64,000 nt of DNA, from positions 9,451,501 through 9,515,500 of the forward strand of contig OX031072.1 in the NCBI GenBank assembly GCA_943736015.1. Reading direction: 5' to 3'. Below are positions 23,836 to 33,811 of the stretch, in pieces (the stretch's first letter is position 1; each line of letters starts with the position of its first letter). This stretch comes from Tridacna crocea. Its lineage: Eukaryota; Mollusca; Bivalvia; Cardiida; Cardiidae. Below the pieces are notes generated by a model. It was given only the letters and a program-made list of their open reading frames with translations. It had not been told where the DNA came from and made no database searches. The translations under genes were made by a program, and so were the position numbers.

Positions 23836-26800
23836 GTTATTATCCCCCGCCGTAGGCGGAGGGATATAGTTTTAGCGTTGTCCGTCCGTGTGTCCGTCCG
23901 TCCGTCCGTGCGTGTGTCCGTCCCGGCAATTATCTACAATACCATTGTACGGAATTTCGAGAAACTTTATACACGTGTACAATAACCCATTCTCCCGAGA
24001 CACTCTTTTTCGTTTTTTGTTTTTTTTTTTTTTTGTTCGATGTAAAATGGCTGACTGAGAGCGATTTTAAGTTTGACTTAAGTTACACTTAAGTACACTT
24101 TTGATGTTTGGAGTCTTGTCTTCAAACTATACAAAGTTTTTACATTGAACTTGTCGCATCTGTCAACCTCCATTAGGAAATGCAGGAAAAAAAGTTCCAC
24201 GTACATTGACCGTGCAACACCACAGTTATTTTCCCTTGCTTTTGTAATACGGTGTCATGGAAAAAGGGGGCTTCATGTTACATTTCATTCCATTTCTTGT
24301 GAAGGCAACTCCTTCCACATTTCTTGAAGGAATTGATTAGAATTTTGACATAATATTTCTGACCTATTGCATATTGTCAACATTTTGCGATTTGTAGCTG
24401 CGACATGAAAAAAGAGGGCTTCATGTTTTATTTCATTTTATTTCTTGTGAATGCAACTCGTCCCACATTTCTTGACAGAATTGAAAAGAATTTTCACAGA
24501 ATGTTTCTCATCATTTGATCTATCGCATATTCTCAAGATTTTGCGATTTGTAGCTGCGTCATGAAAAAAGGGGGCTTCATGTTTTATCACATTCTATTTC
24601 TTGTGAAGGTAACTCCCACATTTCTTGGCAGATTTGAATGGAATTTTCACATTATCATGTGACCTAACCCAACGCCTTCCATATTTCTTGGCAGATTTAG
24701 ATGGAATTTTCACATGATCGTGTGACCTACGGCATATTGTCAAGGTTTTGGGATTTGTAGCTGCATCATGGAATAAGGGGGCTTCATGTAACAATCATGT
24801 TAGTATTTCATTTTTCACCAGAATCTCGATCTTTATTTACTGGACATATCTCAACAGATTTGGACGAGATTTTCACAAATCATGCGACCTAGCACATGTT
24901 GTCAGGGTTTTGCAATTCATTACTGTATCATGGAAAAAGAGGATTTCATGTCAAATTTAATTTTTTATCAGTGCATCTCCAACTTTTGCACATATTTTCA
25001 TAGAACTTCATATATTTATTGCTTGATCAAAGCCAGTGACCAATGAGTCAATTGTGCATTCGTCTCTCCATGCATCAGTCTGTTCATAAACCTTTTAGAT
25101 CACAAGTAATACTATATATCCATTCAGATACCCAGGCAGGTGCTACAAATTTCAACACTTTAGTCTCTATATAGCTACCTGCTTGAAATGGCAGTAGTGT
25201 TGCGGCTTATATTGTGAGTGGGATATCCTCTAAAGTCCTTGATAAAAATTGATGAAACTTCACGCATGTTTTCCATTGGATAGTCCATTGATACATCCCC
25301 CCCCCCACATATATGAAATCCTGAAATGAAAACAAATAAAGGAAATATACATAAAACCCACTTTTTCCATGACATGTCATATTTCCTTTTTTTGTTTTCA
25401 TTTTATGAAATGCCAAGTTCTGCAAAAAGGTACATAATGTATAATCCTGTTATGGACCTCTTTTATTTTTTTAGCTCACCTGAGCACAACGTGCTCAAGG
25501 GGATCTTTTAGGATCATCCGGTGTCCGTTGTCCGTCGTGCGTCAGCGCGTCGTCTACAATTCTTCAAACATCAACTCCTCCTAAACCGCTGGCCCAATTT
25601 GGACCAAACTTGGCTGGAATGTTCCTTGGGAGGTCCTCTTTAAAAATTGTTCACAGAATTTGATTCCGTAAAAATCTGTGGTTGCCATGGCAACGAAATG
25701 GATTTTTTTTAGGAAATTCTTTAAAAATCTTCTTCTCTAAAACCTCCGGCCAGATTTTAAAATAATTTCACAGAGATGTTCCTTGGATGACCCTTTTCAA
25801 AAATTGTTCGCGAAATTTTGATCCGTCTAGAAACATGGCTCTGGTGAATGGGGGTTTCTTGCACTATACAGAAATGAAGAAATTCTTAAAAATTCTTCTT
25901 CTCAGAAACCGCTGGCCAGATTTTAAAATAATTTCAGAGATGTTCCTTGGGTGACCCTTTTCAATAATTGTTCGCGAAATTTTGATAGGTCAAGAAACAT
26001 GGCTCTGGTGAATGGGGGCTTCTTGCACTATACAGAAATGGAGAAATTCTTAAAAATTCTTCTTCTCTGAAACCGCTGGTCAGATTTTGAAATAATTTCA
26101 CAGAGATGTTCCTTGGGTGACCCTTTTCAAAAACTATTCGCGAAATTTTGATCTGTCGAGAAACATGGCTCTGGTGAATGGGGGCTTCTTGCACTATACA
26201 GAAATGAAGAAATTCTTAAAAATTCTTCTTCTCAGAAACCGCCGGTCAGATTTTGAAATAAGTTCACAGAGATGTTCCTTGGATGACCCTTTTCAAAAAT
26301 TGTTTGCGAAATTTTGATCCGTCAAGAAACATAGCTCTGGTGAATGGGGGCTTCTTGCACTATACAGAAATTAAGCAATTCTTTAAAATTCTTCTTCTCT
26401 GAAACCGCTGGTCAGATTTTGAAATAATTTCACAGAGATGTTCCTTGGATGACCCTTTCCAAATTTTGTTCGTGAAATTTTGATAGGTCAAGAAACCTGG
26501 CTCTGGGGAATGGTGGCTACTTGCGCTATAGGGAAATGAAGAAATTCTTAAAAATTCTTCTTCTCTCGAAAGGTTGGTCAGATTTTGAAGTAATTTCACA
26601 GAGATGTTCCCTGGGTGACCCTTTTCAAAAATGGTTCGTGAAATTTTGATTCATCAAGAAACATGGCTCTGGTGAATGGGGGCTACTTGCACTATAGGGC
26701 AGTGATGAAATTCTAAAAAATTCTTCTTCTCTGAAACGGCTTGTCAGTCTTTGGAAAATTTTCACAGAGATATTCCTTGGGTGACCCTTTTCAAAAATTG

Positions 26801-28032
26801 TTCGTGAAAGTTTGATTCGTCGAGAAACATTGCTGTAGTGAATGGGGGCTACTTGCACTACATGTATATGGAAATGAAGAAATTCTTGAAAATTCTTCTT
26901 CTCTGAAACTGCTGGTCAGATTAAGGACTTTTACAGGTGACCTTTTAAAAATTGCTTGTCAAAATGATGATTTTGTTTCCAGTGTTTCAATACCTTAAGA
27001 AAACAAGAGGGCCAAGATGGCCCTGGATCGCTCACCTGAATTTTTGAGATGACCATAGCCTATTTTTTTTTTTTTTTTTTTTTTTTGAGGTATTGAAACA
27101 TTGGAACCAAAATTTATAATTTTGCTAAGCAATTTTCAAAAGGTCACCTGTAAAATTCATTTCGAAATCTGACCATCAGTTTCAAAAAGAAGAATTTTTA
27201 AGAACTCTCATTTCTGTATAAGAACAAGTATCCCCCATCCACGAGAGCCATGTTTCTTGATGGATCAAAATTTACGAACAAGTTTTGAAAAGGGTCAACC
27301 AAGGATCATTTCGGAAAATTTCTTTTAAAATCTGACCAGGGGTTTCAGAGAAAGAGAATTTTCAAGAATTTCATCATGTCCATATAGTGCAAGTAGCTCC
27401 CATTCACAAGAGCAAGGATCACCAAAGGAAAATCTCTGTCAAATTATTTTAAAATCTGACTAGGGGTTTCAGAGAAAAAGAATTTTCAAAAATTTCTTCA
27501 TTTCCATATAGTGCAAGTAGCCCCCATTCACCAGAGCCATGTTTCTTGACAGATCAAAATTTTGTGAACAGTTTTTGAAAAGGGTCACCCAAGGATCATC
27601 TCTGTGAAATCATTTCAAAATCTGTCCATCCGTTTCAGAGAAGAACAATTTTTAAGAATTTCTTCATTTCCCTATAGTACAAGTTGCCCCCATTCACCAG
27701 AGCCATGTTTCTTGACGGATCAAAATTTTGTGAACATTTTTTGAAAAGGGTCACCCAAGGAACATCACTGAGAAATTATTTCAAAATCTGACCAGCAGTT
27801 TCAGAGAAGAAATTTTTTTAAGAATTTCCTCATTTCCCTATAGTGCAAGTAGCCCCCATTCACCAGAGCCATGTTTCTTGACGGATCAAAATTTCACAAA
27901 CAATTTTTGAAAAGGGTCACCCAAGGAACAATTCTGTGAAATTATTTCAAAATCTGACAAGCGGTTTCAGAGAAGAAGATTTTTTAAGAATTCCCTGATT
28001 TCTGTATAGTGCAAGAAACCCCAATTCACCAG

Positions 28033-29725
28033 GGTGCCGTTTTACTAACATTTACGTAAGTTTTTGCGTATCTTTAAGGTTACGAAAAACTTACGTAATT
28101 CTTAAGTGCGTTTTACTAACCTTGCGTAAGTTTAGCGTGAGCGTTCGCGCCATATTTTTTCGTAACTCTTCAAAAAAGTAGGGTTTTTTTTCGGAGGAAT
28201 CGGACGTTTAGTCAGTGAAAGTAGCTGAATGTCAGCCGAAGTGGACACTCTCTATTATAAATATTCCGCTATTCCTGTGCCTACAGTAATTGTAAACCGG
28301 GCACTCCCCACACGTACAGTATATCATGAAAACCCATGAAAATCATAATTACGCTTCATAGTATCTAATTTCAGTAGGTATCCATGAAGAACAATAATGA
28401 TCTACCGTAATAATTGCACTCATTGTGTAAAATCGTTTTTTGATCGGTCAGAATCGGGTCATGTGATGAAAAAAACTGCATGTTATTTTTCGATGAACGC
28501 AATAGCACTACTTTCGGTTTTTCCAAATTGTTGTAGGTATCTAATTTTAGATTTCATGCAAACTGTTTATGGGCTATATTTAGAGTTCCATCGCTGAATC
28601 AGTCAAATGCAAAAAGATCAATTTTTTTTTTCTTTAAAAAACTTGCAAAAAGGAAACTAACGAATAATCCTTGATAAAATGACGCATATTTAACTTTATT
28701 TGCACCTAAAAATAAAATGCCAACAGTGAACAGAGAGTCTGAATGGTCGACGTCATCAGTTACATCATTCAATACGTCAGCGATCGATTTCTTGGAAGCC
28801 AAGGCCACTGAGTTAAATTTAGTACACTGTGTAAACGGAAAAATCACTCTTGCCTAAATGAACTTGACTTCTTGTTTCATGACGGAGTTAAACTTTTGTA
28901 TTGCGGGGGATTAGGTTAAAAAATGCTAATGCCCAGAAAAAAGTTATCGTGGATTTGATGGAATATATATAGTGAAAGAACTATTGGAGAAAGGATCGAA
29001 GGAAGCGAATATACTGTGTTAAGAATTTTTGAAATGTTGGCGTGATAGGAACGATATTAAGCCTAGAACTGGGAAACCAGAAATACATATTGAAAAATTA
29101 ACAGCTGCGACACTGTTTTTTTTTTGTGTGTGTGTTCTAATAAGTAGGTCACAAAACGTTGGCGTCATTCGATTCATATCTAACAAAAAACATAGGATAA
29201 ACCAAGTCTTATATCTGAAACAGATAGATACTCATCGAGAACAGATCTGCCGACGGTATGTACGCATGCTTATTCTTTACAAATTATCTATGAAAAGGTA
29301 ACTAGAAAGAACACAGCGTCCGCTTAGCCTCAAGTTTAGATAGTTGATTGTATTGTTCATATAGATCTATGTAGACATAATTATGGCTCCTGTTGGTTTG
29401 GGGCTCAATTTCGTCCCTTATCAATTCGTTAAGCCACCGGATTCTATCTTTCGTCAAACGGTACTTTTCCTTTACCTCTCTCTCACTTAATTCGTCTAAC
29501 CAGTTTGTACTTTCACGAAAAACTCTTTCGGCCCGCACTTTGCCTCTGTTGTCAGCCATTTTTACGCGAGAGTTACGGTAGGTTTTTTTTTACGTAAAGT
29601 TACGCAAAAACTTACGCTCGGATCACTTACGAACTCTTTTAGTAAAACGCACTTACGCACTTTTTTTAGACTTACGTAAAAACTTACGAAAATTTTGTTC
29701 GTAACTATCTTAGTAAAACGGGCCC
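28033..29725. mobile_element. PIF/Harbinger DNA transposon, internally deleted
   Basis: TIRs GGTGCCGTTTTACTAA (left) and GGGCCCGTTTTACTAA (right, minus strand) match at 14 of 16 positions. CAG is duplicated at 28030-28032 and 29726-29728; the host core unit has a single CAG there ('TTCACCAGAGCC'), so the 3-bp duplication is direct evidence of insertion. Both subterminal regions carry many copies of ACGTAAG / CTTACG, and an inner GCGTTTTACTAA / TTAGTAAAACGC pair repeats the TIR about 80 bp inside. A broken transposase is inside. Confidence 0.8.
29302..29559 (-). pseudogene. Harbinger transposase (HARBI1-like) N-terminal remnant
   Basis: An 85-residue frame from ATG 29559. Residues about 10-58 (RVFRESTNWLDELSEREVKE, KYRLTKDRIRWLNELIRDEI, EPQTNRSH) match the N-terminal region of HARBI1-type transposases, where a 'D...F..RFRLSKE.. 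..L...I...L...T.R.H' pattern precedes the catalytic core. After NRSH the sequence leaves the family, and no DDE domain follows within the 1.7-kb element. It is a deletion derivative and probably needs a transposase supplied elsewhere. Confidence 0.6.
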
Positions 29726-30329
29726 CAGAGCCACATTTTTTGACGTATCAAAATTTCACGAACTATTTCTGAAAAGGGTCACCCAAGGAACATATCTGTG
29801 AAATTATTTCAAAATCCGACCAGCGGTTTCAGAGGAGAAGATTTTTAAAGAATTTGGTTAAAAATTCCATTTCGTTGCCATGGCAACCAGAGTTTTTGAC
29901 GGATTCAAATTCTGTGAACATTTTTTAAATAGGACCTCCCAAGGAACATTCCTACCAAGTTTGGTCCAAATTGGCCCAGCGGTTTAGGAGGAGTTGATGT
30001 TTAACGAATTGTTGACGACGACGACGCACGACGGACGACGGACGACGCACGACGGACGTCGCATGACGCACGACGGACGACGGACTTCTTATGACCCTAA
30101 AAGCTCCCCTTGAGCACGTTGTGCTCAGGTGAGCTAAAGAAAAGGCTATGGTCCTCTCAAAAATTCAGGTGGGCGATCCAGGGCCATTTTGGCCCTCTTG
30201 TTTTATGTAATGAAATCCTGTGCCATGTAACAAGGGGGCTTAATGTATAATTTCATCCTGGACCAATAACAAAAAGGCCACATGTACATGCAAAATACAA
30301 TACCTCTTTTACTTTTGTGTCAAAAAAGG

Positions 30330-33310
30330 TCTTAGGAGATTAGGTACATACCCAACAAAAATGATGACTCTAAAGAGATTCGGTGCCACTGGCGGATCTA
30401 GGGGTGGGGGGGGGGGGGGTCGGGGGTTCATACACAACAACGTAATCTCGTTAGAGTCTTTACCAATGTTGTGTAATCAACGAATCTCTTTAGAGTCATC
30501 ATTTCTGCTGTGTATGTACCTAATTTCTTTATAGTTCTTTTTTCTGTTGTCTATGTACCTAACCTCTTTAGAGTCTTCATTTCTGTTTTGATGTACCTAA
30601 TCCTCTTAGAGTTGTTATCATTGTTGATGTGTATATGTAATCTCTTTAGGGTCTTTTTTCTGTTTTGTATGTACCTTAATCCTTTAGAGTCTTTAATTCT
30701 GTTTAGTATGTACCTAATCCTTTTAGAGTCTTCATTTCTGTTTTGATGTACCTAATCCCTTTAGAGTTTTCATCATTGTGAACCTCATCTCAGTAGAGTC
30801 TTTATCACTGTTGTGTACCCACCGATTTACTTTTCAGTCGTCATATCTGATTAGTATGTACATAAACTCTTTAGAGTGTTCATTTTTGTATTGTATGTAC
30901 CTTAATTCTTTAGGATCTTCATATCTGTTGTGTGTGTACCTAAACTCTTTAGAGTCTTCATATCTGTTGTGTTTGTACCTAAACTCTTAAGAGTCTTTGT
31001 TTTTGTGGTTTATGTACCTTATCTCTTTAGAGTCTATATTTCCGTTTTTGAATGTACCTTATCTCCTTAGTGTCTTCATTTCTGTTTTGTAGGTACCTAA
31101 TCTCTCAAGAGTATTCATCACAGTTGTGTAGGCACCTAATCTCTTTAGAGTATTAGTCACTGTTGTGAATGTACATAACTTCTTTGGAGTTCTCATTTCT
31201 GGTGTCCCTATACCTAATCTCCTTAGAGTTCTCATTTCTACTGTCTATGTACCTAATCTCTTTAGGGTCTTTATTTCTGTTTTGTATGTACCTAAACTCT
31301 TAAGGATCTTTATTTCAGTTTTGCATATACCTAATCTCTTTAGAGTCTGCCTTTCTGTTTTGATGTACCTAATCCCTTTAGAGTTGTCATCATTGTTGAT
31401 GTGTATGTACCTTAACTCTTTAGGGTCTTTTTTTCTGTTTTGTATGTACCTTAACTCTTCAGAGTCTTTATTTCTGTTTTATATGTACCCAATCTCTTTA
31501 GAGTCTTCATTTCTGTTTTGATGTACCTAATCCCTTTAGAGTTGTCATCGTTGTTGATGTGTCTGTACATAATATATTTTGGGTCTTCATTTCTGTTTTG
31601 TATGTACCTAAACTATTTAGAGTCTTCATTTCGGTTTTATATGTACCTAATCGCTTTAGAGTCTTTATTTCTGTTTTGATGTACCTAATCCCTTTAGAGT
31701 TTTGATCATTGTTTATAGGAACCTAATCTCATTACAGTCTTTATTTCTGTCTTGTATGTACCTAATCCCTTTAGAGTATTCATTTTCATCTTGGTGCACC
31801 TAATTTTTTGTGACTCGTCATCATTCTTGTTATAAACCTAATCTCGTTAGAGTCTTTACCAATGTTTTGTACGCACCGAATCTCTTTAGAGTCATCATTT
31901 CTGCTGTGTATGTACCCAATCCCTTTAGAGTTCTTATTTCTGTTGTATATGTACCTAATCTCTTTGGGGTCTTTATTTCTGTTTTGTATGTACATAGTCT
32001 CGTTAGAGTCTTCATTTCTATTTTGATGTACCTTATACTTTTAGAGTTGTCATCATTTTTTATGTATTTGTACCTAATCTCTTTAGGTTTTTTTGTTTTG
32101 TTTTGTTTTGTTTTGTATGTACCTTAAATCTTTAGAGTCTTTATTTCTGTTTTGTAAGTTCCTAATCTCTTTAAAGTCTTCATTTCCGTTTTATATGTAC
32201 CTAATCTCTTTAGAGTCTTCATTTCTGTTTTGATGTACACAATCTCTTTAGAGTTGTCATCGTTGTTGATGTGTATGTCCGTAATCTACTTAGGGTCTTT
32301 ATTTCTGTTTTGTATGTACCTAAACTCTTTATAGCCTTCATTTCCGTTTTGTATGTACCTAATCGCTTTAGAGTCTTCATTCCTGTCTTGATGTACTTAA
32401 TCCCTTTAGATATTTCATCATTGTTGTCATGATTCTAATCTCATTAGTCTTTATCACTGTTGTGTACGCACCGATTTTCTTTTAAGTCATCATTTCTGAT
32501 GTGTATGTACATAAACTCTTTAAAGTCTTTATTTCTGTTTTGTATGTACCTTAACTCTGTAGGGTCGTCATTTCTGTTGTGTATGTACCTTATCTCTTTA
32601 GAGTCATCATTTCTGTTGTCCCTGTACCTTATCCCTTTCGAGTCTTCGTTTCTGTTGTGTATGTACCTAAACCCTTTAGAGTCTTCATATCTGTTGTGTT
32701 TGTACCTTGACTCTTTAGATTTTTCATTTCTGTTGTGCATGTACCTTATCTCTTTAGGGTCTTCATTTCTGTCTTGTAGTCCTATGTACCTAATCCCTTT
32801 AGAGTATTCATTTCCATTTGTGTGCACCTAATTTTTTATGAGTCGTCATCATTGTTGTTATTAACCTAATCTCGTTAGAGTCTTTACCAATGATGTGTAC
32901 GCACCGAATCTCTTTAGAGTCATCATTTCTGCTGTGTATGTACCCAATCTATTTACAGTCTTCATCACAGTTGTGTAGGCACTTGATCTCTTTAGAGTAT
33001 TAATCACTGTTGTGTATGTACCTAATCTCTTTAGAGTTATCATTTCTGTTGTCCCTGTACCTAATCTCTTCTGAGTATTTATCATTGTTGTTATGTGCCT
33101 AATCTCTTTATAGTCTTCATCATGGTTGCATCATGGTTGCCATGTAACTTATATCCTTAATTTATTCACCACGTTTGTCTATGTGCCTACTCTTCTTATA
33201 GTCATCTATGTTGTCTTTCATCTATCTAAGACGGGGTCCTTATCAAATTCAGGTACCTTATCTCTTTTGAGTCCTCATTCCTGTTATCTATGTACCTAAA
33301 TTATTTAGAT
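30330..33310. repeat. Minisatellite, ~39-bp period, ~70 copies
   Basis: The consensus unit, in two pieces, is TATGTACCTAATCTCTTTAG and AGTCTTCATTTCTGTTTTG (39 bp). Units vary by 1-3 bp in length, and a sub-type has CATCATTGTTGATGTG. 39 bp is 13 codons, so repeated 13-residue frames appear on both strands (MYLISLESSFLFC-like on plus, YIHNRNEDSKGIR-like on minus). They are by-products of the period, not genes. One unit at 30332-30390 is inverted and separated from the main array by a G-rich run (about 30403-30421). Confidence 0.8.
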
Positions 33311-33400
33311 GGCCATGCTTTAAATGGTGCTTAAAAATTGATTAATTGTACGAATGTTTGACGGATGGCTAAGTAAATGAACGCGAGATCAGATTTTCAC
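33311..33400. other. Unassigned spacer
   Basis: Short sequence between the minisatellite and a MITE; nothing recognised. Confidence 0.4.
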
Positions 33401-33624
33401 TCAATACAAAAAGACAAAATTTTAGTTGTGCCCAAATCGAAAACATTTGCAGACAACAAAATAAAAGTGACTGAAAATTTGAAATTTGCTTTATGAAGGG
33501 TAGAAAACATTGTGGGAAAGAGAGAAATAGCTAGTTACCAGCATTTTCTCCTTTTACCACAATATTTTCTAAAGGCTTCTTTATCAGGGTCGTCAGAAGT
33601 AGGTATTGTGTGGTAATGAGTTAA
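33401..33624. mobile_element. TTAA hairpin MITE, left end eroded
   Basis: AAAACATTGTGGGAAAGAG hairpin arm at about 33507, right arm ACCAGCATTTTCTCC at about 33537, and right end GTGTGGTAATGAGTTAA. The left TTAA end is not recognisable. Confidence 0.6.
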
Positions 33625-33811
33625 AAGTGGCCCTTCAGAATTTGGGACGAAAATCTTACAAAAATGCAAAAGAATCATCCTTATATTCCCAAAGCCTTTT
33701 AGTTTTCATTCATAAAACCCCAGTAGTCGAAAACTGTCCGACAACACGAGAAATTAGAGATGTACTACAGCCAAGGTTGACACCAACGGGAGACACGTTC
33801 TATTTTTAGAT
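33625..33811. other. Junction sequence between MITE and satellite
   Basis: About 190 bp that occurs once in the window. An open frame (33606-33809, plus) runs through it but starts inside the MITE and has no recognised domain. It ends abruptly where the first satellite monomer begins at GACTGCACAACAGCC. Confidence 0.45.

Larger units (their letters stand above)
27003..30137 (+). mobile_element. ACAAGAGGGCC element, plus orientation, containing a Harbinger transposon
   Basis: Head ACAAGAGGGCCAAGATGGCC at 27003 with a long T tract at 27062-27086. About five core units precede the Harbinger insertion at 28033. Core resumes at 29727, followed by CGACGGACGACGG, hairpin TGAGCACGTTGTGCTCA and GGTGAGCTAA at 30137. 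Without the Harbinger it is about 1.44 kb, like 9768-11177. Confidence 0.6.
25471..30201 (-). mobile_element. ACAAGAGGGCC element, minus orientation, split by a second copy
   Basis: TTAGCTCACCTGAGCAC at 25471 is the inverted tail. Core units of about 174 bp run to 26999 ('CTCTGGTGAATGGGGGC', 'GTTCCTTGGGTGACCC'). The inverted head (CTATGGTCCTCTCAAAAATT...GGCCCTCTTGT) is displaced to 30138-30201 by the insertion of 27003-30137 in the A-rich tract of its head. Confidence 0.6.
23841..30330 (+). mobile_element. CCCCCGCC-hairpin element with ~180-bp tandem core, split by nested insertions
   Basis: Starts TTATCCCCCGCCGTAGGCGGAGGG (hairpin) and a GTCCGTCC run. Core units follow at about 24150, 24410, 24570, 24770 and 24930 with 'TCATGGAAAAAGGGGGCTTC', 'CCACATTTCTTG' and 'TTTGCGATTTGTAGCTGC'. 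Interrupted at 25470; core-like sequence ('TGTAACAAGGGGGCTTAATG') resumes at about 30206. Its own 3' end is unclear. Confidence 0.5.

Noticed and set aside
28599-28847. Second Harbinger protein (Myb-like) or transposase C-terminus
   Set aside because: The 82-residue minus frame shows neither a Myb/SANT pattern nor DDE residues.
31165-32831. Repeat-rich proteins of 118-127 residues on both strands
   Set aside because: They are produced by a 39-bp tandem repeat whose period is divisible by three, and open frames appear on both strands at once.
33606-33809. Small gene at the satellite edge
   Set aside because: The frame starts inside a MITE end and has no recognised motif; it is kept only as junction sequence.
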